Shown piece after piece: positions 25,910-36,900 of a DNA stretch of 64,000 nt. Within the stretch, counting starts at the first letter, position 1; every line of letters begins with the position of its first letter. Both the position numbers and the translations under genes were made by a program. This stretch comes from Flavobacterium cerinum (GTDB taxonomy: Bacteria; Bacteroidota; Bacteroidia; Flavobacteriales; Flavobacteriaceae), in the NCBI RefSeq assembly GCF_024496085.1, contig NZ_CP101751.1, forward strand, positions 2,666,001 to 2,730,000. Direction: 5' to 3'. The notes beneath the pieces are model-generated. The model did not search any database. It was not told the origin of the DNA and saw only the letters and a program-made list of their open reading frames with translations.

Positions 25910-27658
25910 TTATTGTAATTCTTTTTCTGAAAGTTGTTTAAAGTACAGATCCTTATAGTATCCGTCTTGGTTTACCAGTTGATTATGAGTTCCTTGCTGG
26001 ATAATTTTTCCGTTGTCGAGGATGATAATCTGGTCGGCATTTTTAGCGGAAGAGACCCGATGACTGACGATAATTGTAGTTTTATCTTTACAGAAATTCG
26101 ATAAATTGCTTAAAATTGCCTCTTCTGTTTCGGTATCTACAGCCGACAGACAATCGTCTAAAAGTAGGATAGGAGCGTTTTTGATCAGCGCTCTGGCAAT
26201 CGATACCCGTTGTTTCTGACCACCGGATAAAGTAATACCTCTTTCTCCTAAAACCGTATCATACTGGTTTTTAAATTTAACGATGTTTTTGTGTACTACC
26301 GCTTTTTTAGCTGCATCGATTACTTCGTCATCTGTAGCTTCTTCATTTCCGAACTTGATATTGTTTTTAATGGTATCTGAGAAGAGGAAAGCATCCTGAG
26401 GGACAAAACCGATATGATTACGGACATCAAATAGATTAAGCGAACGAATGTCCTGACCGTCTATTTTTACCGAACCGTTGCTTACATCATATAACCGACT
26501 GATAAGTGATAATAGGGTTGATTTTCCGGAACCGGTTTTTCCTAATATGGCCAATGTTTCTCCCTTATTGAGCTTAAAACTCACTTCGTTAAGGGCGGTA
26601 ATGTTTGTATCTTCGTAAGTGAAGGTTACATTGTCGAACAGGATTTCACCGTTAACGGGTGTGTGTTCAGGTACGGTATTCTGAATTTCCGGTTTGATTT
26701 TAAGGAATTCATTAATTCGTTTTTGAGAAGCTTCTGCTTCCTGAATCATGGAAGATACCCATCCTAATGAGGCTACCGGCCAGGTAAGCATATTAATGTA
26801 TAATATAAATTGTGCAATTACGCCGATATCCGGAATGCTACCGTTGATATACATCATACCGCCGACATATATAACGACAAGGTTGCTGGCACCGATTAAA
26901 AGAATCATAAGCGGACCGAATAAAGCATTTACCTTGGCAAGGCGCATGTTTTTATCTTTACTTTCCTGTGATAATGCTGTAAAGTCATTGTGTTTGTCAC
27001 TTTCAATAGAGTAGGCTTTTATAACGCGAATTCCGGAGAACATTTCCTGGGTAAATGTGGATAGTTTGGATAAATTCTGTTGGTAAGTGGTACTGCGTTT
27101 GTTGATTTCGGAACTGATTTTAAAAATACTATACGCCAAAAAAGGCAATGGAAGTAATGAATATAATGTTAGCTCCGGTGAAATAATATACATCTGTACC
27201 GTTACTACTGCAAAACGAATAAAGGTGTTGATGGAATACATTACAGCAGGTCCTACATATTGACGTACTTTACCGACATCTTCACTGATTCGGTTCATCA
27301 GGTCACCGGTTCTGTTTCTTTTATAAAAATTCTGAGACAGACGTTCGTATTGCTGAAATACTTCATTTTTAAGATCGAACTCAATATGGCGGGACATTAC
27401 GATAAGTGTTTGCCGCATCAGGAATGTCAGGAAACCGGCAATTAATGTCGTAACAATAACCATAATAATATTTTCGATCAGCAGACTTCGTACAGTGTCG
27501 GGGTCCAATTTACTGTTTTCCAATGCTTTTATTGAATCACCAACTAATTTTGGAGTATATAGTGTAAAGAATTGGGCAATGATGGTAATGATTACGCCTA
27601 ATAAAAAGCGGTATTTGTATTTGATGAAATATTTGTTTAAATATTGAAGTTCTTTCAT
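25910..27658 (-). CDS. ABC exporter half-transporter (permease-ATPase fusion)
   Basis: A 582-residue protein with six transmembrane helices (residues about 15-310) followed by an ATPase domain: Walker A GKTGSGKST, Q-loop VPQDAFLF, signature LSGGQKQR, Walker B ILLLDD, D-loop SAVD and switch SHR. The catalytic Glu after Walker B is Asp here (LLLDDCLSAVD), as in some multidrug half-transporters. It probably works as a dimer exporting lipids or drugs; the substrate is not predictable. Divergent from leucine dehydrogenase. Confidence 0.94.
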   Translation of the reverse strand: MKELQYLNKYFIKYKYRFLLGVIITIIAQFFTLYTPKLVGDSIKALENSKLDPDTVRSLLIENIIMVIVTTLIAGFLTFLMRQTLIVMSRHIEFDLKNEVFQQYERLSQNFYKRNRTGDLMNRISEDVGKVRQYVGPAVMYSINTFIRFAVVTVQMYIISPELTLYSLLPLPFLAYSIFKISSEINKRSTTYQQNLSKLSTFTQEMFSGIRVIKAYSIESDKHNDFTALSQESKDKNMRLAKVNALFGPLMILLIGASNLVVIYVGGMMYINGSIPDIGVIAQFILYINMLTWPVASLGWVSSMIQEAEASQKRINEFLKIKPEIQNTVPEHTPVNGEILFDNVTFTYEDTNITALNEVSFKLNKGETLAILGKTGSGKSTLLSLISRLYDVSNGSVKIDGQDIRSLNLFDVRNHIGFVPQDAFLFSDTIKNNIKFGNEEATDDEVIDAAKKAVVHKNIVKFKNQYDTVLGERGITLSGGQKQRVSIARALIKNAPILLLDDCLSAVDTETEEAILSNLSNFCKDKTTIIVSHRVSSAKNADQIIILDNGKIIQQGTHNQLVNQDGYYKDLYFKQLSEKELQ

Positions 27659-27856
27659 TTTTTTTATTCTGTAGGTTTTAATATTTCTTTAAATCTGTTA
27701 AAAATGCTTGTTTTTTAGCAACGATTTCCGAGGTTGTTTTTAAAAATAACTATTATTGAATAATTAAAAAAAACGATTTGTGTTGAATAATTCTGAATAT
27801 AAGTGTAATTTAGCAGTCTATTTTTGAATAAATTTCAACCTCAATATAAAAAAAAC

Positions 27857-28960
27857 ATGATAACAGAAGTTACAAGTGCTAATGAGCTTCATAAAATCGA
27901 CCCGGTTTTTGGGCAGGTTTCATTTGATAATCATGAGCAAATCGTATTTTGTCACGACAAAGATACTGGTTTAAAAGCAATAATCGGTGTTCATAACACA
28001 GTTTTAGGACCTGCTTTAGGAGGAACCAGAATGTGGAAATATACAAACGAATGGGAAGCATTAAACGACGTTTTACGTCTTTCCCGCGGTATGACTTTTA
28101 AATCAGCTATTTCCGGATTGAATTTAGGTGGTGGAAAAGCGGTTATCATTGGTGATTCTAAAGTTGATAAAACACCGGAAATGATCACAAAATTCGGTCA
28201 GTTTGTTAATTCGTTAAGCGGTAAATATATCACAGCAGAAGATGTAGGTTCTACTACAGCGGATATGGATCTTATCCGTGATGTAACACCTTATGTAACA
28301 GGTATCTCCGAATCAAGAGGAGGTTCCGGAAATCCATCTCCGGTAACGGCTTATGGTGTTTATATGGGAATGAAAGCAGCTGCAAAATACCAGTTTGGTA
28401 CAGATAACCTGGAAGGAAAAAGAATTTTAGTTCAAGGTATCGGTCACGTTGGTGAAACTTTAGTAGAATTGATCTCTAAAGAAGGTGCTTTAGTACAAAT
28501 TACAGATATCAATGAAGCACGTTTACAGGAAGTAGGTGCAAAATACGGAGCAAAAGTTTTCAACGGAGGCGATCTTTACAGTGCTGATGTGGATATCTAT
28601 GCGCCATGTGCATTAGGAGCTACTATTAACGATGATACAATCGAAAAAATTCAGGCAAAAGTTATCGCCGGAGCAGCAAACAACCAGTTAGCAGTTGAGA
28701 ATATTCACGGAGCAAGATTACAGGAAAGAGGTATTCTTTATGCACCGGATTTCTTGATCAATGCCGGAGGTATTATCAATGTATACGGAGAAATTGCCGG
28801 ATACGGTAAAGAAGAAGCAATGCGCAGAACCGAAAATATCTTCAATACAACGTTGGATATTTTCAATTATGCAAAAGAAAATAACATTACAACGCACCAG
28901 GCTGCTATGCGTATGGCACAGGAGCGTATCGATGCCCGTAAAAAAGAAAACGCGAAGTAG
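27857..28960 (+). CDS. Leucine (Glu/Leu/Phe/Val) dehydrogenase
   Basis: A 367-residue enzyme from the ATG at 27857; a TTG at 27824 gives a non-homologous extension. The dimerisation/catalytic domain contains ALGGTRMWKY and LNLGGGKAVI with the catalytic Lys, and the Rossmann domain contains VQGIGHVGETL. It oxidatively deaminates branched-chain amino acids with NAD. Its 3' end is followed by a hairpin before nusB. Confidence 0.95.
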   Translation: MITEVTSANELHKIDPVFGQVSFDNHEQIVFCHDKDTGLKAIIGVHNTVLGPALGGTRMWKYTNEWEALNDVLRLSRGMTFKSAISGLNLGGGKAVIIGDSKVDKTPEMITKFGQFVNSLSGKYITAEDVGSTTADMDLIRDVTPYVTGISESRGGSGNPSPVTAYGVYMGMKAAAKYQFGTDNLEGKRILVQGIGHVGETLVELISKEGALVQITDINEARLQEVGAKYGAKVFNGGDLYSADVDIYAPCALGATINDDTIEKIQAKVIAGAANNQLAVENIHGARLQERGILYAPDFLINAGGIINVYGEIAGYGKEEAMRRTENIFNTTLDIFNYAKENNITTHQAAMRMAQERIDARKKENAK

Positions 28961-28992
28961 TAGTTTTCAAACAATATATTTTTTAATTTTGC

Positions 28993-29024
28993 GAAGCGAA
29001 AGAGTATTCTTTCGCTTCTTTAAT
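28993..29024 (+). terminator. Hairpin between leucine dehydrogenase and nusB genes
   Basis: Perfect 10-bp arms GAAGCGAAAG/CTTTCGCTTC with a 6-base loop and a short T-rich tail (TTTAATTTTT). Good stem, imperfect T-run, so termination may be partial. Confidence 0.7.
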
Positions 29025-29047
29025 TTTTAAAAGTTCTTATCAGCAGG

Positions 29048-29992
29048 ATGTTAAACAGAAGACATATTCGTGTAAAAGTGATGCAATCCATTTATGCAAT
29101 GCATCAAAATGGTTCCGATAATCTTGAAAAGGAGGAGAAATTCCTATTTCATAGTATTGAAAATATTCAGGATTTATATTTAATGATGCTTTCCTCTTTA
29201 GTGGAAATCAAAAACGCGGAAGCGGATTTTATCGACAAATCAAGTAAAAAACACCTGGCTACGAAAGAAGAGCGCAATCCGAACAAAAAGTTTATCAACA
29301 ATGCTATTCTGGAAGTACTTTCAGAAAGTAACTCTTTGGGTATTGCTTTAGAGGATCGTAAAATTCATAACTGGAAAAATAACGATGATTATATCCTGAT
29401 CTTATTGGATGCGATTAAAAAAAGCAAACTGTATGAAACGTATATGCGTAATAACGTGAATACGTTTGAAGAAGATCAGCAGTTTGTAGTCGATATTTTT
29501 ACCGAGATTATTGCACCGAATGAAAAATTGTATGATTATCTGGAAGATCACAAACTAACCTGGATTGATGATATTCCGTTGGTTAATACAGCCGTTCAGA
29601 AGCAATTGAAACAAATCAAGAATACAGATCCGGATGCTTTTATCGTTTCTAAATTATATAAAGATATTGACGATAAAGAATTTGTTCGAAACCTGTTCCG
29701 TAAAACCGTTTTAAATAATCCGGAGCTTACAAAAGAGTTTGTGGATAAAACACCGAACTGGGATGCCGAACGTATCGCCGAGATTGATGCTATTATTTTA
29801 AAAATGGCTATCTGTGAATTTTTAAAGTTCCCGTCTATTCCGGTAAAAGTGACAATTAACGAATATTTAGAAATTGCAAAGGAATATTCTACTCCAAAAA
29901 GTAGTATTTTTATCAACGGAATTTTAGATAATCTGGTAAAAGACTATCAAAAAGAAAACAAACTGATAAAAACCGGAAGAGGTTTAATGTAA
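29048..29992 (+). CDS. nusB: Transcription antitermination factor NusB (long Bacteroidota form)
   Basis: A 314-residue protein, about twice the length of E. coli NusB as is usual in Bacteroidota. The N-terminus MLNRRHIRVKVMQSIYAM matches NusB, and the C-terminal half carries the canonical end (WDAERIAEIDAIILKMAICE, then KVTINEYLEIAKEYSTPKS). It acts with NusE and NusA in rRNA antitermination. It starts an apparent operon with DUF1573 and yajC, gaps 19 and 9 bases. Confidence 0.96.
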   Translation: MLNRRHIRVKVMQSIYAMHQNGSDNLEKEEKFLFHSIENIQDLYLMMLSSLVEIKNAEADFIDKSSKKHLATKEERNPNKKFINNAILEVLSESNSLGIALEDRKIHNWKNNDDYILILLDAIKKSKLYETYMRNNVNTFEEDQQFVVDIFTEIIAPNEKLYDYLEDHKLTWIDDIPLVNTAVQKQLKQIKNTDPDAFIVSKLYKDIDDKEFVRNLFRKTVLNNPELTKEFVDKTPNWDAERIAEIDAIILKMAICEFLKFPSIPVKVTINEYLEIAKEYSTPKSSIFINGILDNLVKDYQKENKLIKTGRGLM

Positions 29993-30011
29993 AATTGTAA
30001 AAAAATCAAAT

Positions 30012-30470
30012 ATGATTAACAAAACTCTTGGAATGTTAGCCATAGCTGCCTTAGTGCTAACAACTTCTTGTAAAAAAGAAAATGCATCTGAAAAAATTGA
30101 TGATGCAAGTGTAGCGGCGGCTGCTAAAAACAATGAGGCTTCTGGAAAGATGCCTGTAATTAAATTCAATGAAGAAGAACACAACTTCGGAACGATTAAT
30201 GAAGGGGATAAAGCAGAAACCGTTTTTACAATTTCCAATGATGGTGAAGCGGATTTAATTATTGTAAATGCACAGGGAAGTTGCGGATGTACTGTTCCGG
30301 ATTGGCCTAAAGAACCGATTAAACCGGGAACTTCTGCTCCGATGAAAGTAACTTTCGATTCTACCGGAAAACCGGGACAACAACAAAAAACAGTAACTTT
30401 AACTACAAATACTGCTAAAGGTAACGAAACGGTAACGATTAAAGCCGATGTTACTCCTAAAGCAAAATAA
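30012..30470 (+). CDS. DUF1573 lipoprotein
   Basis: A 152-residue lipoprotein: lipobox LTTSC (Cys20) after a short hydrophobic segment, then an Ala/Asn-rich linker and one DUF1573 Ig-like domain (EEEHNFGTINEGDKAETVF, then GSCGCTVPDWP). It is anchored to a membrane in the periplasm or surface. Function unknown; the domain is widely found beside yajC in this phylum. Confidence 0.93.
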   Translation: MINKTLGMLAIAALVLTTSCKKENASEKIDDASVAAAAKNNEASGKMPVIKFNEEEHNFGTINEGDKAETVFTISNDGEADLIIVNAQGSCGCTVPDWPKEPIKPGTSAPMKVTFDSTGKPGQQQKTVTLTTNTAKGNETVTIKADVTPKAK

Positions 30471-30479
30471 TTTTTTAAG

Positions 30480-30755
30480 ATGGGACAAATAGGACAATTT
30501 TTACCAATTATATTAATGTTCGTTGTGGTGTATTTTTTAATGATCCGCCCGCAACAAACAAGACAAAAGAAAGAAAAAGAATTCGAAAGCAATATTAAGG
30601 TAGGTGATAAGATCATTACCAAATCCGGAATCCACGGGAAGATTGCTGAATTATATGATGATTCAGTTGTTATTGAAACGATGGCTGGAAAAATTAAAAT
30701 GGAGCGTTCTGCTATTTCAATGGAATTAAGTCAGAAAGCAAACGCAGCAAAATAA
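30480..30755 (+). CDS. yajC: Preprotein translocase accessory subunit YajC
   Basis: A 91-residue protein with one N-terminal transmembrane helix (FLPIILMFVVVYFLMIRPQQ) and a soluble domain with KVGDKIITKSGIHGKI. It is the SecDF-associated inner-membrane subunit of the Sec translocase. Last gene of the nusB transcript, followed by a strong terminator. Confidence 0.97.
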   Translation: MGQIGQFLPIILMFVVVYFLMIRPQQTRQKKEKEFESNIKVGDKIITKSGIHGKIAELYDDSVVIETMAGKIKMERSAISMELSQKANAAK

Positions 30756-30775
30756 ACTTTTACCATTACATGGTT

Positions 30776-30808
30776 AAAAAGGCAACTCAAATGAGTTGCC
30801 TTTTTTTT
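30776..30808 (+). terminator. Strong terminator after yajC
   Basis: A-rich run, GGCAACTC/GAGTTGCC arms around AAAT, then eight T residues, 20 bases after the yajC stop. Confidence 0.9.
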
Positions 30809-30839
30809 ACCCGACAGGTTTTTATAACCTGCTGGGTTT
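30809..30839. repeat. Dispersed palindromic element, copy 1
   Basis: ACCCGACAGGTTTTTATAACCTGCTGGGTTT is an imperfect dyad related to copies at 53051-53083 and 57746-57767 (shared core GACAGGTTTT..AACCTG). Each copy is intergenic and next to a gene end. Confidence 0.6.
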
Positions 30840-30851
30840 GGATAGCAAAGA

Positions 30852-30906
30852 GGAAAGGGGAAAGGGGAAAGGGGAAAGGGGAAAGGGGAAAGGGGAAAGG
30901 GGAAAG
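30852..30906. repeat. G-rich heptamer tandem repeat (GGAAAGG, 7.9 copies)
   Basis: Seven perfect 7-base units followed by a partial one give a ladder of GGGG runs separated by AAA on the plus strand. Four or more G4 runs with 3-base loops are a textbook G-quadruplex pattern. It lies between the yajC terminator and the terminator of the giant adhesin gene. Confidence 0.9.
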
Positions 30907-30931
30907 AGAGGGAGACTAACTACCTAAAAAC

Positions 30932-30960
30932 AAAAACCTCCGCCATTGGCGGAGGTTTTC
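30932..30960 (-). terminator. Terminator after the giant adhesin gene
   Basis: AAAACCTCCGCC/GGCGGAGGTTTT 12-bp perfect arms, 23 bases beyond the adhesin stop on the minus strand, with flanking A/T runs that allow function in both directions. Confidence 0.88.
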
Positions 30961-30982
30961 TTTTATGAAGTTTTAATCAGGA

Positions 30983-33900
30983 CTATTTATTAGTCTTAAT
31001 TACTCGCTTCGTTGTTTTACCTTTATCGGTTACGATATTAAAGATATAAACACCTGCTTCTAATTGATCAACATTGATGTTGGTCTCTTCGTTGCGTAGG
31101 TTCTGATGTATCACCTGACGTCCGTTCATATCGAACACGGTCACGTTTGCATTAGAAATGTTGTTCATCAATTTAATCGTTACTGTTGAAGTAGCCGGGT
31201 TAGGGAAGATATTCACTGCAACCGACTCGAAATCAGTAACGCCCATTGGTGGCGCAACTACAACAATAGCAGTAGCAGTACTACAGTTTGTACTGTTTGC
31301 TATTTCACAGATTGAATACGTTAATGTATAAGTTCCCTGTGCAGAAAGTGCCGGTACGTTTACATTTCCGTTAGCATCGATAGTAACTCCGGTTAAACCT
31401 CCGTTGTTTACTAAAGTAATAGTGATCGCATTATCATTAACTGGTAATCCGTTTAATAAATCGTTTGCTGTAACGTCTCCGGCAACACCACCGGTAGCAT
31501 TTACTACAGGGTTAGTTGAGAAATCGTCGTTAACCGCAAGGATAACCTGATTGTTAACCGTTAATGTTGCTGCATTTGAATTTACAGGAGAACAAACTCC
31601 GTTAGTTGCAACTAATTGGAACTGATGTCCGTTGTATGAAGCCGGTACACCTGTTAACGTTAATGTATTGGTAGTTGCACCTGAAACTACAGGGTTTGTA
31701 CCACCATTATTAATGTTATTCCAAGTTGTACCACCATTAGTACTCATTTGCCACTGATAAGCTGTAGCATTTGTTACTGTAGCAGAGAAAGAAGCATTTC
31801 CTCCTGAAGTAATTGTACTGTTTCCTGGCTGAGCTGTAACAACTGTAGCACCCGGTTCAGTAATTGTAAACGATTGTGTCGTAGCACATGTATTCGCATC
31901 GGTAACAGTAACAGTATAAGTACCTGCTGCTAAACCAGAAGCTGTTGCTGCTGTTCCACCAGTCGGAGCCCAAACGTAAGTATAAGCACCAGTACCACCA
32001 GTTACAGCTACAGTAGCAGAACCGTTAGCACCACCGTTACAAGAAACGTTAGTTTGAGCAGAAGCCGTTGCTACAAGAGCAGTAGGCTGAGTAATTGTAA
32101 ATGATTGTGTTGCAGAACATCCGTTAGCATCGGTAACAGTAGCAGTATAAGTTCCTGCTGCTAAACCGGTAGCTGTTGCAGCTGTACCACCTGTTGGAGC
32201 CCATGAATAGGTATACCCTGGAGTACCACCAGTTACAGCAACAGTGGCTGAACCGTTAGCACCACCGTTACAAGCAACGTTAGTTTGAGCAGAAGCCGTT
32301 GCTACAAGAACTGTAGGTTCAGTAATTGTAAATGACTGTGTTGCAGAACATCCGTTAGCATCAGTAACAGTAACAGTGTATGTACCGGCTGCTAAACCTG
32401 AAGCTGTTGCAGCTGTACCACCTGTTGGAGCCCAAACGTAAGTGTAAGCACCCGTTCCTCCGGTTACCGCTACAGTAGCTGAACCAGTTGTACCACCGTT
32501 ACAAGCAATATTTGTTTGAGCTGAAGCTGTAGCAACTAAAGCAACAGGCTGAGTAATTGTAAATGACTGTGTTGCAGAACATCCGTTAGCATCAGTAACA
32601 GTAACAGTGTATGTACCTGCTGCTAAACCAGAAGCTGTTGCAGCTGTACCACCTGTTGGAGCCCAAACGTAAGTGTAAGCACCAGTTCCTCCGGTTACCG
32701 CTACAGTAGCTGAACCAGTTGTACCACCGTTACAAGAAACGTTAGTTTGAGCAGAAGCCGTTGCTACAAGAGCAGTAGGCTGGGTAATTGTAAATGATTG
32801 TGTAGTAGAACATCCGTTAGCATCGGTAACAGTAGCAGTATAAGTTCCTGCTGCTAAACCGGTAGCTGTTGCAGCTGTACCACCTGTTGGAGCCCAAACG
32901 TAAGTATAAACGCCAACTCCACCAGTTGCAGCTACAGTAGCTGAACCAGTTGTACCACCGTTACAAGAAACGTTAGTTTGAGCAGAAGCCGTTGCTACAA
33001 GAGCAGTAGGCTGGGTAATTGTAAATGATTGTGTAGTAGAACATCCGTTAGCATCGGTAACAGTAGCAGTATAAGTTCCTGCTGCTAAACCGGTAGCTGT
33101 TGCAGCTGTACCACCTGTTGGAGCCCAAACGTAAGTATAAACGCCAACTCCACCAGTTGCAGCAACAGTAGCCGAACCGTTAGTACCACCGTTACAAGAA
33201 ACGTTAGTTTGAGCCGAAGCTGTTGCAACTAAGGCAGTTGGTTGCGTAATCGTAAATGATCTTGTAACCTGACATGCATTAGCATCAGTAATAGTAACAG
33301 TGTAAGTACCTGCTGTTAAACCGGTAGCTGTTGCAGCGGTACCTCCTGTCGGAGCCCATGAATAGGTATATCCTGGAGTACCACCAGTTACAGCTACAGT
33401 AGCTGAACCGTTAGCACCACCGTTACAAGCCACGTTAGTTTGAGCCGAAGCTGTAGCAACTAAAGCCGTTGGTTGTGTGATCGTAAATGATCTTGTTAAA
33501 GTACAAGCATTCGCATCCGTAACAGTAACAGTATAGGTTCCTGCTACTAAACCGGTAGCTGTTGCAGCTGTACCTCCTGAAGGAGCCCAAGAATAAGTAT
33601 AAGGAGCTGTACCGCCGGAAACGTTAACTGTAGCTATACCGTTAGCACCACCGTTACAAGAAACAGTAGTCATCGATGCAGTAGAAGTTAAAGCTGTCGG
33701 TTGCGTGATTGTAAATGATCTTGTTAAAGTACACGCATTAGCATCAGTAACAGTAACAGTATAAGTACCTGCTGCTAAACCAGAAGCAGTTGCCGCTGTA
33801 CCTCCTGACGGAGCCCATGCATAAGTATAAGGAGCAGTACCACCGGAAACGTTAACTGTAGCAACACCATTTGATCCACCGTTACAAGCAACAGTAGTCA

Positions 33901-36900
33901 TCGATGCAGTAGAAGTTAAAGCAGTTGGTTGTGTGATAGTAACTGATCTGGTTGTAGTACATGCATTAGCATCAGTAATCGTACAAGTGTAAACACCTAC
34001 AGGTAAGCCAGTAGCTGTTGCAGCAGTACCACCTGTTGGAGCCCATGAATACGTATAAGGTCCAGTTCCTCCTGAAGGAGTTACAGTCGCTGTACCATTA
34101 GTACCACCGTTACAAGAAACATTAGTTGATGAACCAGCAGCTGTAAATGGAGCCGGTTGTGTAATTGTAAATGTTCTAGTTAAAGTACATGCATTAGCAT
34201 CAGTAATCGTACAAGTATATGTACCTGCAGCTAAACCTGTAGCCGTTGCCGCTGTACCACCTGTTGGAGCCCATGAATAGGTATATCCTGGAGTACCACC
34301 GGAAACGCTAACAGTCGCTGTACCGTTAGTACCACCGTTACAAGAAACAGTAGTAAACGAAGTAGCAGCTGTCATAGCCGTTGGTTGTGTGATTGTAAAT
34401 GATCTTGTTAAAGTACAAGCATTCGCATCCGTAACAGTAACAGTATAAGTTCCTGCTACTAAACCGGTAGCTGTTGCAGCTGTACCTCCTGAAGGAGCCC
34501 AAGAATAAGTATAAGGAGCTGTACCGCCGGAAACGTTAACTGTAGCTATACCGTTAGCACCACCGTTACAAGAAACAGTAGTCATCGATGCAGTAGAAGT
34601 TAAAGCAGTTGGTTGTGTGATTGTAAATGATCTTGTTAAAGTACACGCATTGGCATCAGTAACAGTAACAGTATAAGTACCTGCTGCTAAACCAGAAGCA
34701 GTTGCCGCTGTACCTCCTGACGGAGCCCATGCATAAGTATAAGGAGCAGTACCACCGGAAACGTTAACTGTAGCAACACCATTTGATCCACCGTTACAAG
34801 CAACAGTAGTCATCGATGCAGTAGAAGTTAAAGCTGTAGGTTGTGTAATAGTAACCGATCTTGTGATCTGGCAAGTATTAGCGTCAGTAATGGTAACAGT
34901 ATAAGTACCTACTGCTAAACCAGAAGCTGTAGCTGCTGTACCACCTGACGGAGCCCATGAATACGTGTAAGGTCCTGTTCCTCCTGAAGGAACTACTGTA
35001 GCCGTACCGTTAGTACCACCATTACAAGAAACATTTGTAGATGAAGTAGAAGCTGTTAAAGCAGCTGGTTGCGTGATCGTAAATGATCTTGTGATCTGAC
35101 AAGCATTAGCATCAGTAATAGTAACTGTATAAGTACCTGCAGCTAAACCAGAAGCTGTTGCAGCTGTACCTCCGGATGGAGCCCATGAATAGGTATATCC
35201 CGGAGTTCCACCAGAAACGTTAACCGTTGCTGTACCGTTTGAACCACCGTTACAAGAAACAGTAGTAAACGAAGTAGCAGCTGTCATCGCTGTCGGTTGT
35301 GTGATTGTAAATGTTCTAGTTAAAGTACAAGCATTAGCATCAGTAACAGTAACAGTATAAGTACCTACAGCAAGTCCAGAAGCAGTTGCAGCTGTACCTC
35401 CTGAAGGAGCCCAAGAATAAGTATACGGAGCTGTACCACCGGAAACATTAACTGTTGCAACACCAGTTGATCCACCGTTACAAGCAACAGTAGTCATCGA
35501 TGCAGTAGAAGTTAAAGCAGTTGGTTGTGTGATAGTAACCGATCTGGTTGTAGTACACGCATTAGCATCTGTAATTGTACATGTGTAAACACCTACAGGT
35601 AAGCCAGTAGCAGTTGCAGCAGTACCTCCTGTTGGAGCCCATGAATAGGTGTAAGGTCCTGTTCCTCCTGAAGGAGTTACAGTCGCTGTACCATTAGCGC
35701 CGCCGTTACAAGAAACATTAGTTGATGAACCCGTAGCTGTGAATGGTGCCGGTTGTGTAATTGTAAATGTTCTTGTTATAGTACATGCATTAGCATCAGT
35801 AATCGTACAAGTATAAGTACCTGCAGCTAAACCTGTAGCCGTTGCCGCTGTACCACCTGTTGGAGCCCATGAATAGGTATATCCCGGAGTACCACCGGAA
35901 ACACTAACTGTAGCTGTACCGTTAGTACCACCGTTACAAGAAACAGTAGTAAATGAAGTAGCAGCTGTCATAGCCGTTGGTTGAGTGATTGTAAATGATC
36001 TTGTTAAAGTACAAGCATTCGCATCAGTAACAGTAACTGTGTATACACCTACAGCAAGTCCAGAAGCAGTTGCTGCTGTACCTCCAGACGGAGCCCATGA
36101 ATAAGTATATGGAGCAGTACCACCGGAAACGTTAACCGTAGCAACACCGGTTGATCCACCGTTACAAGCAACAGTAGTCATCGATGCAGTAGAAGTTAAA
36201 GCTGATGGCTGTGTAATGGTAACAGATCTTGTAATAGAACAAGCGTTAGCATCTGTAATCGTACATGTATAAACACCTACAGGTAAACCAGTAGCAGTTG
36301 CATTGGTCCCTCCAGACGGAGCCCATGAATAGGTATAAGGTCCTGTTCCTCCTGAAGGAACTACTGTTGCAGTACCGTTTGCACCACCGTTACAAGAAAC
36401 TGTAGTAAAAGAAGTAGTTGCTGTTATAGCAGTTGGTTCTACAATTGTAAATGATTGTGTTTTAGTACAAGCATTAGCATCGGTTATAGTACAGGTATAT
36501 GTACCAGCCGCTAAACCAGTAGCTGTTGCGGCAGTTCCTCCTGTAGGAGCCCATGAATAAGTATATCCCGGAACACCACCGGTTGCTGAAACTGTAGCTG
36601 AACCGTTAGCGCCTCCGTTACAAGCAATGTTAGTTTGAGCTGCTGCTGTTACTACCAAAGCTGTTGGCTGAGAAAGCGTAAAGTTTCGGGTTGCTGTACA
36701 ACCGTTAGAATCGGTGATAGTACAAGTATAAGATCCTGCTGCTAAACCGGTAGCTGTTGCAGCTGTACCTCCCGACGGAGCCCATGAATAGGTATAAGGA
36801 GGTACTCCTCCTGTAACGTTAACAGTAGCAATACCATTAGCTCCTCCGTTACACGATAAATCGGTTCTGGAAGTAGTAACTGACATTGCGGATGGTTGTG

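Noticed and set aside
29984..30622. 212-codon minus-strand frame opposite DUF1573 and yajC
   Set aside because: Shadow of genes with firm family matches on the plus strand.
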